Below, piece by piece: positions 44,103 to 52,489 of a stretch of 64,000 nt of DNA; the stretch's first letter is position 1, and each line of letters begins with the position of its first letter. The DNA is from Cladopsammia gracilis. Its lineage: Eukaryota > Cnidaria > Anthozoa > Scleractinia > Dendrophylliidae. A program made the translations under genes and the position numbers. The stretch lies in the NCBI GenBank assembly GCA_022457155.1, contig JAJGOT010000241.1:77501-141500 (forward strand). Direction: 5' to 3'. Under the pieces are notes generated by a model that ran no database searches, was not told the DNA's origin, and worked only from the letters and a program-made list of their open reading frames with translations.

Positions 44103-45068
44103 ATGAGTTTATTGAAATGGCAAGAAATGGCCAAAAGCAAATCTGCTTTGGGCAAAAAAATCAACTTTGTTCACAATGCTATCACCCAAAAAAAGTTGGG
44201 TGAAGAAACAAGTCAAATCGGGCTTGAAAAAATGTTCAAACCAGTCACATCGAAACTGGATGAGGTGATTGAGTCGAATTTGGGGCCACTTCCCCGGGCG
44301 CAACCCGCACGAAGGAAGAAAGCCAAACTGGAAGAGATTGATTATCTCCCCGAAGTCGACCCATTTGAAGATATGGATGTCGAAGGCTTGTTTGATGAGG
44401 CCGTTCCATCCCAAACAAAGAAACAAATTCCACCAGCTCCTCCAACATATGAAGAAGTTGTGCAAGAGGTAGGGGAGTATCCACCTGAATATGAAGATGA
44501 AACCCCTGATTATGCTTTGGAACCGGGTGATGAAGAGGAAGAGGAAAAAGAAGATGAAGCCAATCAGATATTGGATAGCTTGGACCTCACGAATTATGAT
44601 ACTGCGGAGCAAGTTTTCAAGGAAGATGCCCCAACAGCGAAGAAAATCAAATATCTCAAGCATCTTGTGACCATTGCACACTTCAGAAGAAATCAATTGA
44701 AAGGTTATAAAGCTGCTTGGACCAAAAAGTTTAACAGAGGTGAAATAACGGAAGAGCAAAAGAATTGGCAACATCAAAGGATAAATCGTACATTCAAAGT
44801 TGTGAATGAATACATAAAGTATTTTAATACGAAAGTGAAACAGATGAAGACGGGTTCGGGACTGAGACGAGGTGGATCCATCCGTTTTTTCTCCAACCCC
44901 GCAGATCTTCTCCAGAAACTTGAAGTCATCGTTGGCTCCATTCTTGCTGGGAATACAAACGTTGGCATCAGAAACACTGGAGTTGGCATTCTCGATCTTC
45001 TCCTGAAAGAGGGAGTCATCAATCGTTCCCAGCATGAGAAGCTCTTTAAAAACTATTTCAAATCATAA
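44103..45068 (+). CDS. PPxY-containing virion or assembly protein
   Basis: 321 aa from the ATG at 44103 (MSLLKWQEMAKSKSALGKK). The motif PPAPPTYEEVVQ, with PPEYED downstream, contains PPxY, the late-domain signal that binds WW-domain ubiquitin ligases. A highly acidic stretch (EPGDEEEEEKEDEAN) and a basic, glycine-rich end (TGSGLRRGGSIRFF) follow. The C-terminus resembles a folded repeat (GNTNVGIRNTGVGILDLLLK). It fits the place and look of the PY-type protein of Polintons. The segment SQIGLEKMFKPVTSKLDEV is duplicated inside polB. It ends TCATAAAATGG, abutting the next gene. Confidence 0.75.
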   Translation: MSLLKWQEMAKSKSALGKKINFVHNAITQKKLGEETSQIGLEKMFKPVTSKLDEVIESNLGPLPRAQPARRKKAKLEEIDYLPEVDPFEDMDVEGLFDEAVPSQTKKQIPPAPPTYEEVVQEVGEYPPEYEDETPDYALEPGDEEEEEKEDEANQILDSLDLTNYDTAEQVFKEDAPTAKKIKYLKHLVTIAHFRRNQLKGYKAAWTKKFNRGEITEEQKNWQHQRINRTFKVVNEYIKYFNTKVKQMKTGSGLRRGGSIRFFSNPADLLQKLEVIVGSILAGNTNVGIRNTGVGILDLLLKEGVINRSQHEKLFKNYFKS

Positions 45069-45069
45069 A

Positions 45070-45825
45070 ATGGAAATCGAAAGAGAAATTGTCCTGTCAT
45101 CCTTTTCCGTCAAGACTGGGGGAAACAAACCAGAAAATTTCACAACAAAATTCAATCGGCCCATTGTTTTGGATTCAAATTCCCAATATGTTGTTGGATT
45201 GAACAGAATTATCAATATGAGTTTTACATGGTATAATATCAATGCGGCATTGAAAAATCAGCTGATCAGATTCAGCTCTGATGGTGGGAAAACATTTTCC
45301 GATATCACCTTTCCTGCTGGGGTTTGGGATTATTCCACAATAAATGCGGCAATTCGAAAAGCAACAGGCCCCCTCGCAGGCAGCACCCCAGGAAAGAATG
45401 AAAAATTCCCTATCAATCTTGCTTTCTCTCTCACAACTTTCAGAGTAACAATCACACTGGAAGAAAACTGGCAACTTGATCTCACTAAATCTAACTTCAA
45501 CGATCTCATTGGTTTTGAGAAAAAGATTCTGAAAGACAAAGTCAACATTGGCCCCAGAGTTCCAAACCTCAGTCAAGATACTGATATGTTGAACGTGCAT
45601 TGCGTGGATGGGGAAGAGAGTGATATCATCTTCTCCTTTTCCACATCTGTTCTGCAGGCCTCCTATAGTTTCACTTTGGAACCCATGAGAATCACATTCA
45701 GCCCTGTGAATAAAAACACAATAAGCTCCATTCGAATCTATATCACTGATGGGAAAAGACGGATTGTGGATTTGAATGGAGCCGATACGGCGTTCTCTCT
45801 GATCTTGAAAAAGCAAATAAAATGA
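45070..45825 (+). CDS. Minor capsid protein (penton-like)
   Basis: 251 aa from the ATG at 45070 (MEIEREIVLSSFSVK). It has features I associate with Polinton minor capsid (single jelly-roll penton) proteins: FTTKFNRPIVLDSNSQYVVG, an internal GVWDYSTINAAIRK, and beta strands through to IRIYITDGKRRIVDLNGAD. It sits next to the major capsid gene. Its stop overlaps the next start as ATGA (45822-45825). Confidence 0.8.
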   Translation: MEIEREIVLSSFSVKTGGNKPENFTTKFNRPIVLDSNSQYVVGLNRIINMSFTWYNINAALKNQLIRFSSDGGKTFSDITFPAGVWDYSTINAAIRKATGPLAGSTPGKNEKFPINLAFSLTTFRVTITLEENWQLDLTKSNFNDLIGFEKKILKDKVNIGPRVPNLSQDTDMLNVHCVDGEESDIIFSFSTSVLQASYSFTLEPMRITFSPVNKNTISSIRIYITDGKRRIVDLNGADTAFSLILKKQIK

Positions 45826-46226
45826 AAAGTTATGAATTTACTCGTTATTATCACCCCCAGCTGGGGCGGTTTGTTTATCGGCACAAAGGAACAGGTTTGA
45901 TTGTGGACAATATTTTCAAACCAATAAGGAAGGTCGCATCAATCGTCTTCAAGAAATTCGCGAAACCCATTGCGAAAAAAGCATTGGAATCAGGAATTTC
46001 TCACGCTGGGGATAAACTCGGCAAAAAAGCAGTTGAAAAATCTGGTGATTTGATCATGAAAAAACTGGGAAATATGAGAAAGGGGAAGCGGAGCGAAGCG
46101 AAACAAGCGCCACGTGCCAAGGCGTCGCCTGCCTCTGGAGAGCGACCGCAGGGAGAAAGTTCTGATGCTATATTGAACAGGTTGATCTCTGGACAGGGAA
46201 TCCGGAAAAGAAATAAAATGATATAA
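45822..46226 (+). CDS. Basic membrane-active-like protein
   Basis: 134 aa starting in the ATGA overlap. An N-terminal YYHPQLGRFVYRHKG is followed by an amphipathic, Lys-rich helix region (VFKKFAKPIAKKALESG, LGKKAVEKSGDLIMKKLG) and a basic Ser/Pro tail. In size, charge and position it resembles the small basic capsid or membrane-lytic proteins of adenovirus-like and Polinton elements. The role is inferred. Confidence 0.6.
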   Translation: MKSYEFTRYYHPQLGRFVYRHKGTGLIVDNIFKPIRKVASIVFKKFAKPIAKKALESGISHAGDKLGKKAVEKSGDLIMKKLGNMRKGKRSEAKQAPRAKASPASGERPQGESSDAILNRLISGQGIRKRNKMI

Positions 46227-46227
46227 A

Positions 46228-47466
46228 ATGGCTTTTCGATCGAGTGAATATCTTCAAAGAAATGAATTAGTGCGCTTCCAGCTGGATGACACAATCAGAG
46301 CTCCAGCTAATGGGCAACCTCAACACAAAGGTGGTTATAAATTCACAATTAATGACCGATCTGCATTCTATGATTGGTATAATGTGTATTTCGAGGTGCA
46401 GTTTCAACTCCAAAAACTGGCGGATGGTGCTGGCTATGCAGCAGCTGACAGGATCACAGTGATCAATGGCGCTCATTCCCTGATTAAACACGTGAAGATT
46501 AAATCTGCAGGAAAGGTTGTTTATGATACTGATAATCTGCATAAAGTCTGTTTCGCAAAGAATTTGTTAGAATACTCCGATGACTTCAGCAGATCAGTCG
46601 TCAAGAACAGTTTCTGGTATTTGGATACTGATGCAACAACCGCTAATACGAATCTTGGATTTGAAGCTCGGCGGGTGCAATCTCAAGCAGTGCGAAACAA
46701 TGGAACCGGCGGTGCAAAGAACATTAACACGATCATTCCCCTGAATCGTTTTTCCTTTTTCGAAGAGGTGGAAGATAAGATGCTTGTGCCCATGCAGCTG
46801 CAATTCGAGATTGAGCTTAATGAGGATGGGGAGCTGATTCATATGGCAAACGGCGTTGATGCTGGAAGAGTTGTTGTGAATCGATTTTTGCTTTGGGTGC
46901 CAAGACTGACTCCCAAAGATTCTCTGTATGACAAATTTGTCAGCTCATTCCCGAAAGAAACGCAATGGAAATATCTGAAGGAAATGTATCAGCAATCAGC
47001 TCCCGCAACATCATCAGGATTCTTCCAGATCTCACCGAGCATTGACAATGTGAGGCATATTTTTGTCTGGCTGAAAAGAACCGCTCCACCCAATGATGTC
47101 CCTGCAGAAGACAATCCCTATCTGATGGACACTTTCAAGCTGAATGCAGCGGATAATGATTCATCCTTGTTGAGCTGCCGATTGGAATATGGAAACGGAG
47201 TTTTCTACTCGGAAACAGAGTATGACAGTGAAAGCAAAGTGAGGATTTTCCAGGATGTCATGGCTTATGCAATGCAGAAAAATGATTATAACACAGGGAC
47301 ACAATTGAATTTGGCTAATTTCAATTCTCTTTTCCCGTTGATCTATTTCGATCTGACTTATCAAACTGAAAAACCAACAAGAGATCCCAAGCAGTTGATA
47401 TTCAGGTATCGATTGAACGCAGATGCAGCTGCAAACTTTAACGTACATGCGATAGTTCTCTATTAA
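46228..47466 (+). CDS. Major capsid protein, double jelly-roll
   Basis: 412 aa, intact. Start MAFRSSEYLQRNELVRFQLD. Conserved-looking segments are FYDWYNVYFEVQFQLQKL, INGAHSLIKHVKIKSAGKVV, FEEVEDKMLVPMQLQFEIEL and FPLIYFDLTYQTE. Length and order match the hexon-like capsid proteins of Polintons/adintoviruses, which form trimers of two vertical jelly rolls. The start lies one base after the previous stop in ATATAAAATGG. Confidence 0.9.
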   Translation: MAFRSSEYLQRNELVRFQLDDTIRAPANGQPQHKGGYKFTINDRSAFYDWYNVYFEVQFQLQKLADGAGYAAADRITVINGAHSLIKHVKIKSAGKVVYDTDNLHKVCFAKNLLEYSDDFSRSVVKNSFWYLDTDATTANTNLGFEARRVQSQAVRNNGTGGAKNINTIIPLNRFSFFEEVEDKMLVPMQLQFEIELNEDGELIHMANGVDAGRVVVNRFLLWVPRLTPKDSLYDKFVSSFPKETQWKYLKEMYQQSAPATSSGFFQISPSIDNVRHIFVWLKRTAPPNDVPAEDNPYLMDTFKLNAADNDSSLLSCRLEYGNGVFYSETEYDSESKVRIFQDVMAYAMQKNDYNTGTQLNLANFNSLFPLIYFDLTYQTEKPTRDPKQLIFRYRLNADAAANFNVHAIVLY

Positions 47467-47547
47467 CAAGAAGTGAAAATTGATAAGATTGGAAATGAAC
47501 TGGTTATCGTGTGAAGTGTGATCTGAAAACATATGTTGTCATTTAAA

Positions 47548-48447
47548 ATGACAACATATCACCCATATAGAGTAAATCTGTCGGAAGAGCAAAAAAGCAG
47601 GCTTGGAAGAGCATTCCGAACAAAAAGCCCTATCACCCTGAGATTGGGTGCAAATCAAACAAGCGGAAGTGATGAACTGATGCTCACGGCAAATCAAATA
47701 GAACGAATTGGCAAAGCTGCGGCTTTGAGAAAGGGAGTTGAAATATCAATATCGAAAACGCAAATCAGAAAAGTGATGCGGCAGGGTGGAAATCTTTTCT
47801 CTGCTATTGTTCCTCTGGCTCGTTCCCTGGCACCCACCCTGGCAAAGACACTTGGGTTGTCAGCATTAGCTGGTTTGGCGAGTGAAGGAGCGAGTCAAGT
47901 TGTGAAAAAGATAAGCGGGAGAGGGCAAGTGGGCGGATTTCGCATTCCCCAAGATAAAATTCAAAAACTGATTGACAATAAACATCTGTTGACAAATAAA
48001 CAGAAACAGGACATTTTGACTGCCCTGAATTCAGGAGGACAGTTGGTGATCAAACCATCCGCAAAACAGTCTGGTGGATTATTGGGAACTGTGCTGGCTT
48101 CCATCGGAATTCCATTGGCACTTGACATGGTCAAGAACATGTTTGGGAAAGGAGCACCAAGAGTTGGACGCCCAAAAGGAAAAGGCGCTCCAAAAGTTGG
48201 ACGCCCAAAAGGAAAAGGCGCGCCAAGAGTTGGACGCCCAAAAGGAAAAGGCGCACCAAGAGTTGGACGCCCAAAAGGAAAAGGCGCGCCAAGATTGGGG
48301 GTGCATCCGTTTCAACCACCCCCATTTATTGGAAACTGGAGAAGAAAAACTGTTGGGATGGGAAAAAAATCAAAAAAAGGAGCGGGACTTCTACTGGGAA
48401 CGAAAAGTCCATTCAACAACATCCCAGTTCTCGGGGCGATTTTGTGA
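47548..48447 (+). CDS. Basic core-like protein with tandem AT-hook-type repeats
   Basis: 299 aa from the ATG at 47548; the ATG at 47533 would add 5 aa. The N-terminal half is of the pX/pVI-like kind seen in Polintons (YHPYRVNLSEEQKSRLGRAF, ISKTQIRKVMRQGGNLFSAI, then hydrophobic ARSLAPTLAKTLGLSALAG). Residues about 200-250 hold five tandem 11-aa units GAPRVGRPKGK, whose GRPKGK core resembles AT-hooks that bind the minor groove. It ends KSPFNNIPVLGAIL. It probably condenses DNA in the virion; this is an inference. The start region TGTTGTCATTTAAAATGACAACA (split here: TGTTGTCATTT and AAAATGACAACA) is a near palindrome. Confidence 0.75.
   Translation: MTTYHPYRVNLSEEQKSRLGRAFRTKSPITLRLGANQTSGSDELMLTANQIERIGKAAALRKGVEISISKTQIRKVMRQGGNLFSAIVPLARSLAPTLAKTLGLSALAGLASEGASQVVKKISGRGQVGGFRIPQDKIQKLIDNKHLLTNKQKQDILTALNSGGQLVIKPSAKQSGGLLGTVLASIGIPLALDMVKNMFGKGAPRVGRPKGKGAPKVGRPKGKGAPRVGRPKGKGAPRVGRPKGKGAPRLGVHPFQPPPFIGNWRRKTVGMGKKSKKGAGLLLGTKSPFNNIPVLGAIL
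48151..48300 (+). repeat. 33-bp tandem repeat encoding AT-hook units
   Basis: Four to five copies of AGAGTTGGACGCCCAAAAGG plus AAAAGGCGC(A/G)CCA in frame within the core-like gene. Confidence 0.95.
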
Positions 48448-48887
48448 GCGCAGCGAGACCGAAATTCGTGAACAAACCCCTGAACAATGTTGATCTCATG
48501 AAGTGGATTGATTTTCTGAAAATTCGCAATTTCAAAGGGATTTTCGCCAGGAATGAAGTGAGGCCCCGAGAACACAGCCCCTGCATCATCAACCTTGATT
48601 CGCTTGAAAATGCAGGAACCCATTGGGTGTGCTGCGCTCCCGGACAGAAATTCACGTGGTATTTCGACTCTTTTGGGATGGGATTTCCCCAGGAATTCAA
48701 AAGTTCCAAACCGGTGATTTGGAACAGCAGTCAGTATCAAAACATCAACAGCGTTCTTTGCGGGTATTATTGCTTGTTTTTCCTCCATCAATGGTGGCAG
48801 GGGAAAGATTTCTATGATATTCTCAAACCTCTCAGTCTGACTGATACAACGCAAAATGAAAAATTCATAAAAGAATATTTCAATTGA
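48444..48887 (+). CDS. Adenain-type cysteine protease
   Basis: 147 aa. The catalytic set is visible: H60 (AGTHWVCC), D75 (WYFDSFG), Q99 (SSQYQN) and C106 (LCGYYCLFF), with Q and C spaced by 7 as in adenain. It would process capsid precursors. There is no ATG at the expected start. The conserved N-terminus FVNKPLNNVDLMKW begins before the first in-frame ATG (48498). The frame opens at GTGA (48444), overlapping the upstream stop exactly where other genes here have ATGA, so the start codon looks mutated from ATG to GTG. Confidence 0.85.
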   Translation: MSAARPKFVNKPLNNVDLMKWIDFLKIRNFKGIFARNEVRPREHSPCIINLDSLENAGTHWVCCAPGQKFTWYFDSFGMGFPQEFKSSKPVIWNSSQYQNINSVLCGYYCLFFLHQWWQGKDFYDILKPLSLTDTTQNEKFIKEYFN

Positions 48888-48889
48888 AA

Positions 48890-49384
48890 ATGAAATCATA
48901 TTGCGTGAAAGAAAGAAAGCAAACAGAATGCGTTGGTGACCCTGAATATTTCACAACTGAGAATGGAAGGTTAATGTTTTACTGTGTCTGCGCTTCTTGT
49001 GGAATAACAAAAACTAAATTTGAAAAAATCGGGAAACTGAATCTGCCCCCACAAGGCGGGGGCATTGGTGAACTTGCACTGACTGGCGTGGCTCATGCGC
49101 TGCCTTTGTTAGGGAAAAAAACAGTTGAAATGGGTCGTTATGGAGCCAGTGAATTATTGCGAAACAAAAAGACTCAAAAGAAAGCATTGGAGTTTGCCTT
49201 GGACAAGATGAAACCATTTCTTGCCAAAACCTCTTCCGATATGCTGAATGAGCTGTCCACAGCGATCCGACCAAACAAAAAATATGACAGATCGAGCAGA
49301 TTTGGATGGCGGTGCTTTAGATGTTCATTCCCTGATTGGGAAGCTGCCAAGACCAAAGAAAGGTTTCACCCTCCCAGGCCATAA
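48890..49384 (+). CDS. Zinc-ribbon protein with hydrophobic helix
   Basis: 164 aa from the ATG at 48890 (MKSYCVKERKQTECVG). Cys residues in YCVK...ECV and FYCVCASCGITKTKF suggest a small zinc ribbon (DUF5679-like) with one Cys replaced, since the usual YCVKCR is YCVKER here. A helical region follows (GELALTGVAHALPLLGKK). The C-terminal ~40 aa run in a different frame over the start of the PLA2 gene. A +1 frame there would end in TGA at the ATGA junction at 49284, so the tail is probably the result of an indel. Confidence 0.65.
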   Translation: MKSYCVKERKQTECVGDPEYFTTENGRLMFYCVCASCGITKTKFEKIGKLNLPPQGGGIGELALTGVAHALPLLGKKTVEMGRYGASELLRNKKTQKKALEFALDKMKPFLAKTSSDMLNELSTAIRPNKKYDRSSRFGWRCFRCSFPDWEAAKTKERFHPPRP

Positions 49385-49694
49385 TTATACCGGGCCCTGG
49401 AACCCACTCGAAAAACAAGTCAGATTTGATGAAAAGGGAAAGATTCTCGAAATTATGCAACAGCCCACAGGTAAAACAGACGCAGTTGCTATGCAACACG
49501 ATGTGGACTATTCAGTTTGCGCAAAGAAAGCGGATCCACGCAAATGTAAACACAGAGCAGACAGGAAAATGGTTGCCGCTTTGGATGCGATTCCCTGGAA
49601 AGAAAGACAGTGGGGTCATGCTTTGGCGAGAAACGTGATTGATGCAAAACAAAAACTGGGTTTGGGTGCCCCAAAAAACGGGGAAAGATTTTGA
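49284..49694 (+). CDS. Parvovirus-type phospholipase A2
   Basis: 136 aa from the ATG at 49284 (MTDRADLDGGALDV). The Ca-binding loop is YTGPWNPL (residues 35-42), and D66, HDVDY (72-76) and C79 match the VP1u-type PLA2 active site with the His-Asp pair. In parvoviruses the loop reads GPGN; here the second Gly is Trp. Related PLA2 genes are known in some adintoviruses. It would help membrane exit during entry. It overlaps the integrase frame by four bases. Confidence 0.85.
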   Translation: MTDRADLDGGALDVHSLIGKLPRPKKGFTLPGHNYTGPWNPLEKQVRFDEKGKILEIMQQPTGKTDAVAMQHDVDYSVCAKKADPRKCKHRADRKMVAALDAIPWKERQWGHALARNVIDAKQKLGLGAPKNGERF

Positions 49695-50646
49695 GTGAAG
49701 GCTGGGCTCAAAATCTGGCAAACGAACTTCACCAGCCAATCAGGCGGCGCTTCCCAAAGAGGAGAGTCATTTCCTATGGGATTGACAACATTTGGGCAGC
49801 TGATCTGGTCGAGATGGGGAAATTTTCGAGGTGGAATAAAGGGATCAGATATCTCCTGATGGTGATCGATGTTTTCTCAAAGTTCGGTTGGATTCGTCCC
49901 CTGAAAGACAAGCGAGGGCAATCAGTGGCCGATGCTTTCCGATCCATATTTGCGGAGCGAAAACCGAAGATGCTTTGGACTGACAAAGGATCTGAGTTTT
50001 TCAATGCAATAATGAAAAATCTGCTTGGCGAGAATGGGGTAAAATTGTATACAATAGAAAATGAAGAGAAATCATCTGTTGTTGAGCGCCGGAATAAGAC
50101 AATGAAGGAAAAACTCTTTAAAATGTTTTCTGCTAACAATAATACAGTGTATTTCGATAAACTTGGCAAGTAAGTGGAGCAATATAATCATCGTTTTCAT
50201 TCTAGCATTCGAATGACCCCAGCGCAGGCCAGCGAACGGAAAAATGAGAGACAGGTTTTCGCTAATCTTTTCGGAGATTTAATTTATGCTAAACGCAACC
50301 CGGCAAAATTCAGGGTTGGCGACAGAGTTAGAATATCAAAATATAAGCGAAGGATATTTGACAAAGGTTTCACCCCGAACTGGTCGGAAGAGATATTTGT
50401 GATTGACGAAATATTAAACACAAACCCTGTAACGTATAAATTAGTCGATCTGTTGGGAGAAAAATCACTGGGTCATTTTACGAGGTGGAACTCCAAAGAA
50501 CAACACAAAATGTGTTTCGAATTGAAAAGGTTATTCGCCGCGATAATAAGCGAAAACTCGCGCTTGTAAAATGGAAAAGTTACCCCGATAAATTTAATTC
50601 TTGGGTTCCATTGAGCGATGTGGAAAAGCTTGGTGTCTCGCGTTAG
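49691..50646 (+). pseudogene. Retrovirus-like integrase with chromodomain, broken
   Basis: The catalytic core has D38 (WAADLVEM), D98 (LWTDKGSEF) and E132 (SSVVERRNKTMKEKL). A TAA at 50171-50173 interrupts the frame just before VEQYNHRFHSSIRMTPAQA. The same frame then reads on to 50569 but loses phase near 50470. In the next frame, up to the TAG at 50644-50646, lies a chromodomain (VFRIEKVIRRD, LALVKWKSYPDKFNSWVP). The frame opens with TTGA where ATGA would be expected (49691), and the next in-frame ATG lies past D38. So there are three lesions: start, stop and frameshift. Integrases of this type insert Polintons. Confidence 0.9.
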
Positions 50647-50666
50647 ACAAAATTTTCATTTCTTCC

Positions 50667-50785
50667 CCAAAAACTGGCTAACGCGTTAGCCACAAAATTG
50701 ATTCCCCGAAAAACTGGCTAACGCGTTAGCCACAAAATTGATTCCCCGAAAAACTGGCTAATGCGTTAGCCACAATGCCGATTTT
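50667..50785. repeat. Three 40-bp repeats with a GGCTAACGCGTTAGCC palindrome
   Basis: The palindrome occurs at 50676-50691, 50716-50731 and 50756-50771 (last copy GGCTAATGCGTTAGCC), with CACAAAATTGATTCCCCGAA between. It lies between the converging integrase and acidic protein genes. It could be a terminator, a regulator site or an origin; this is not decided by the sequence. Confidence 0.85.
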
Positions 50786-50910
50786 TTGATTGGCCGCCAT
50801 ATGTCAATAACCTGGCAGGTGGACGCGTCAGAATATGAATGTTTTTACATTAATATTCACAAAGTCTGTTATTTCAAAACACCGCTTCGCTTTGCTCGCT
50901 TCACTTCGCT

Positions 50911-51240
50911 TCACTTCGCTTCGTTCGCTTTGTTTTCTTTCCATTCCCGGAGGACTTCCTTCCAGAGGAGATAACCTTGCTTTTGAATTTCCTTATTGAG
51001 AATCTTTTGTTCCTTTTGGAGCTTGACGAATGATTCAAGGAGGAGTTCGAGTTTGTCTTCGATTCGCTCAGCGTCGCTTTCTTCCGCCATCTCCGAATCA
51101 GAGACAATGAATTCCTCGTCTGAAGGCGAAGCGGTTTCATCGTCGCTTCTTGTTTCTTCCTCTGAGCAAGTGGAACAATTTTCATGATCGCTAGCTTCGC
51201 TTCGCTCGGCTTCATTGGAAAATACTTTTTCAAGATCCAT
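50911..51240 (-). CDS. Acidic protein with C-terminal coiled coil
   Basis: 109 aa starting MDLEKVFSNEAERSEASD. The first 60 residues are very acidic and Ser-rich. Residues about 60-105 (IEDKLELLLESFVKLQKEQ, KILNKEIQKQGYLLWKEVLR) form a likely coiled coil. It follows the upstream gene as TAAAATG. The function is unknown. It lies in a GCTTCGCTTCAC-rich stretch (50884-50932) that encodes its C-terminus and DNA just downstream. Confidence 0.6.
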   Translation of the reverse strand: MDLEKVFSNEAERSEASDHENCSTCSEEETRSDDETASPSDEEFIVSDSEMAEESDAERIEDKLELLLESFVKLQKEQKILNKEIQKQGYLLWKEVLREWKENKANEAK

Positions 51241-51241
51241 T

Positions 51242-51334
51242 TTATTTCCAATTTAATTTTTTGAAGATGGTTTGGATTATTTTTTCTTGTTCCTCCCGTC
51301 TTGATGGGAGTTTGAGCAGCTTGAAATCATCTTC
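51242..51334 (-). pseudogene. C-terminal part of a Polinton gene split by the Academ-like element
   Basis: The last ~30 codons (EDDFKLLKLPSRREEQEKI to KKLNWK and TAA). They are continuous in frame with the sequence just beyond the right end of the nested transposon when one copy of the ATT duplication is removed. The N-terminal part is at 59389-59839. The protein is not recognised. Confidence 0.75.
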
Positions 51335-51337
51335 ATT

Positions 51338-51480
51338 TAGTCCATGGGCCAAGACCCCCAAAATATGTTTTTTTGTACCAATGCGAGGGACCAGTGCTAT
51401 CATGGATTTTTTTAATCTACATTTATTGAAGTTTACGAAAATCCATGATATCAACACTGAATCGGTAGCTTTTCTGGTGA
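51338..51480 (+). repeat. Academ-like left terminal inverted repeat
   Basis: An imperfect ~135-bp arm paired with 59245-59385. It also contains its own hairpin, CTATCATGGATTTTT and AAAATCCATGATATC. Confidence 0.8.
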
Positions 51481-52489
51481 AATGACCTGAAAATTGAGGA
51501 GGGTGTGGTCTCCAGTAGGATAAAAAATATGGCAATTTTTGAATAATGCTCAACATTAAAAAATTAATATCTTTGGACCATGATATCCGCAAGAAGTGAT
51601 ACTTGGATATGTTATGTATATCTATTAGATCTTTCTTTCCAGGAAGTTGCGTGTGTTTATTTCGTTTCCATGGCAACGAATACCGTAGAAACGGCATTTT
51701 TCGCCTTTGGACGGATGCTTGTTTTCACGCATAGCGAAATCATGAAGCTTGTTTTGTAACTTTGATGTACTCATAATGCCCCAAATTCCAGGTTTCAATT
51801 TAATAAGTATTCAAATCATAAAATATTACAAGATAAAGTGATATCAGTAAAATATCGCTTCACAGTGAATATCGAAACTTGTCAATAATTGCCTAGAAAC
51901 TGCTATTATATTTAAAAAAAGGGGAATGCATCGAAGAATTCGTATCTTTTGACCATTTAGCGGAAATCAAACCATACTTTGACATTTTATGTTAACCAAT
52001 GGTTATTCTTACTGTTTTGGTTACCATGGAAACGGTTACCAAGGGAACAGGATATTTTCCCTTGTACAGCCCCATAGCGATATTCGCCGAATATTTTGCA
52101 TGTTTTCTCGACGAAATATAATATTAACGGTTATTAACAGAGTTTACATCAGTCGTTAATTAACGTGTAATTTGATTAGCTATAGGCTGTAATGAGCTCC
52201 CTAAAGTTCTGATAAACCTCCGTCCACGACAGTCTGGCTTTTATGCATCCATCGCAGAAAACCATCCATGCTAGTTTCGTACGATTCAAGCATCAGTTTC
52301 ACTGGAAGATAAAAACATTCTGTTACCGCTAAAATTAAACCAGCTTACTGGTAAACTTGCCGAGAAGTACTACAACTTCAGCTAACACAAGTGATACGCA
52401 ACAGCTGATTCAGCAAAACTAAGGAAATATTTTTTCCTGTGACTTGTTTTACTTCCTTAGAGGTGACACGATATTTCATAACGAGAGCC
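51481..52489. other. Academ-like left non-coding region
   Basis: No gene. It holds repeated GATATC and ATATCGC words and two X-box-like motifs, GTTTCCATGGCAAC (51664-51677) and GTTACCATGGAAAC (52020-52033). Confidence 0.55.

Noticed and set aside
44109..45035. 308-aa minus-strand frame
   Set aside because: It is the antisense shadow of the PPxY gene; it is hydrophobic only because the sense strand is acidic.
45175..45816. 213-aa minus-strand frame
   Set aside because: Antisense shadow of the minor capsid gene.
48312..48899. 195-aa minus-strand frame
   Set aside because: Antisense of the protease, whose catalytic residues decide the strand.
50160..50180. GTAAGT at the integrase stop read as an intron donor
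   Set aside because: The frame continues directly after the stop into the expected YN...H segment, so no sequence needs to be spliced out; an in-frame stop is simpler.
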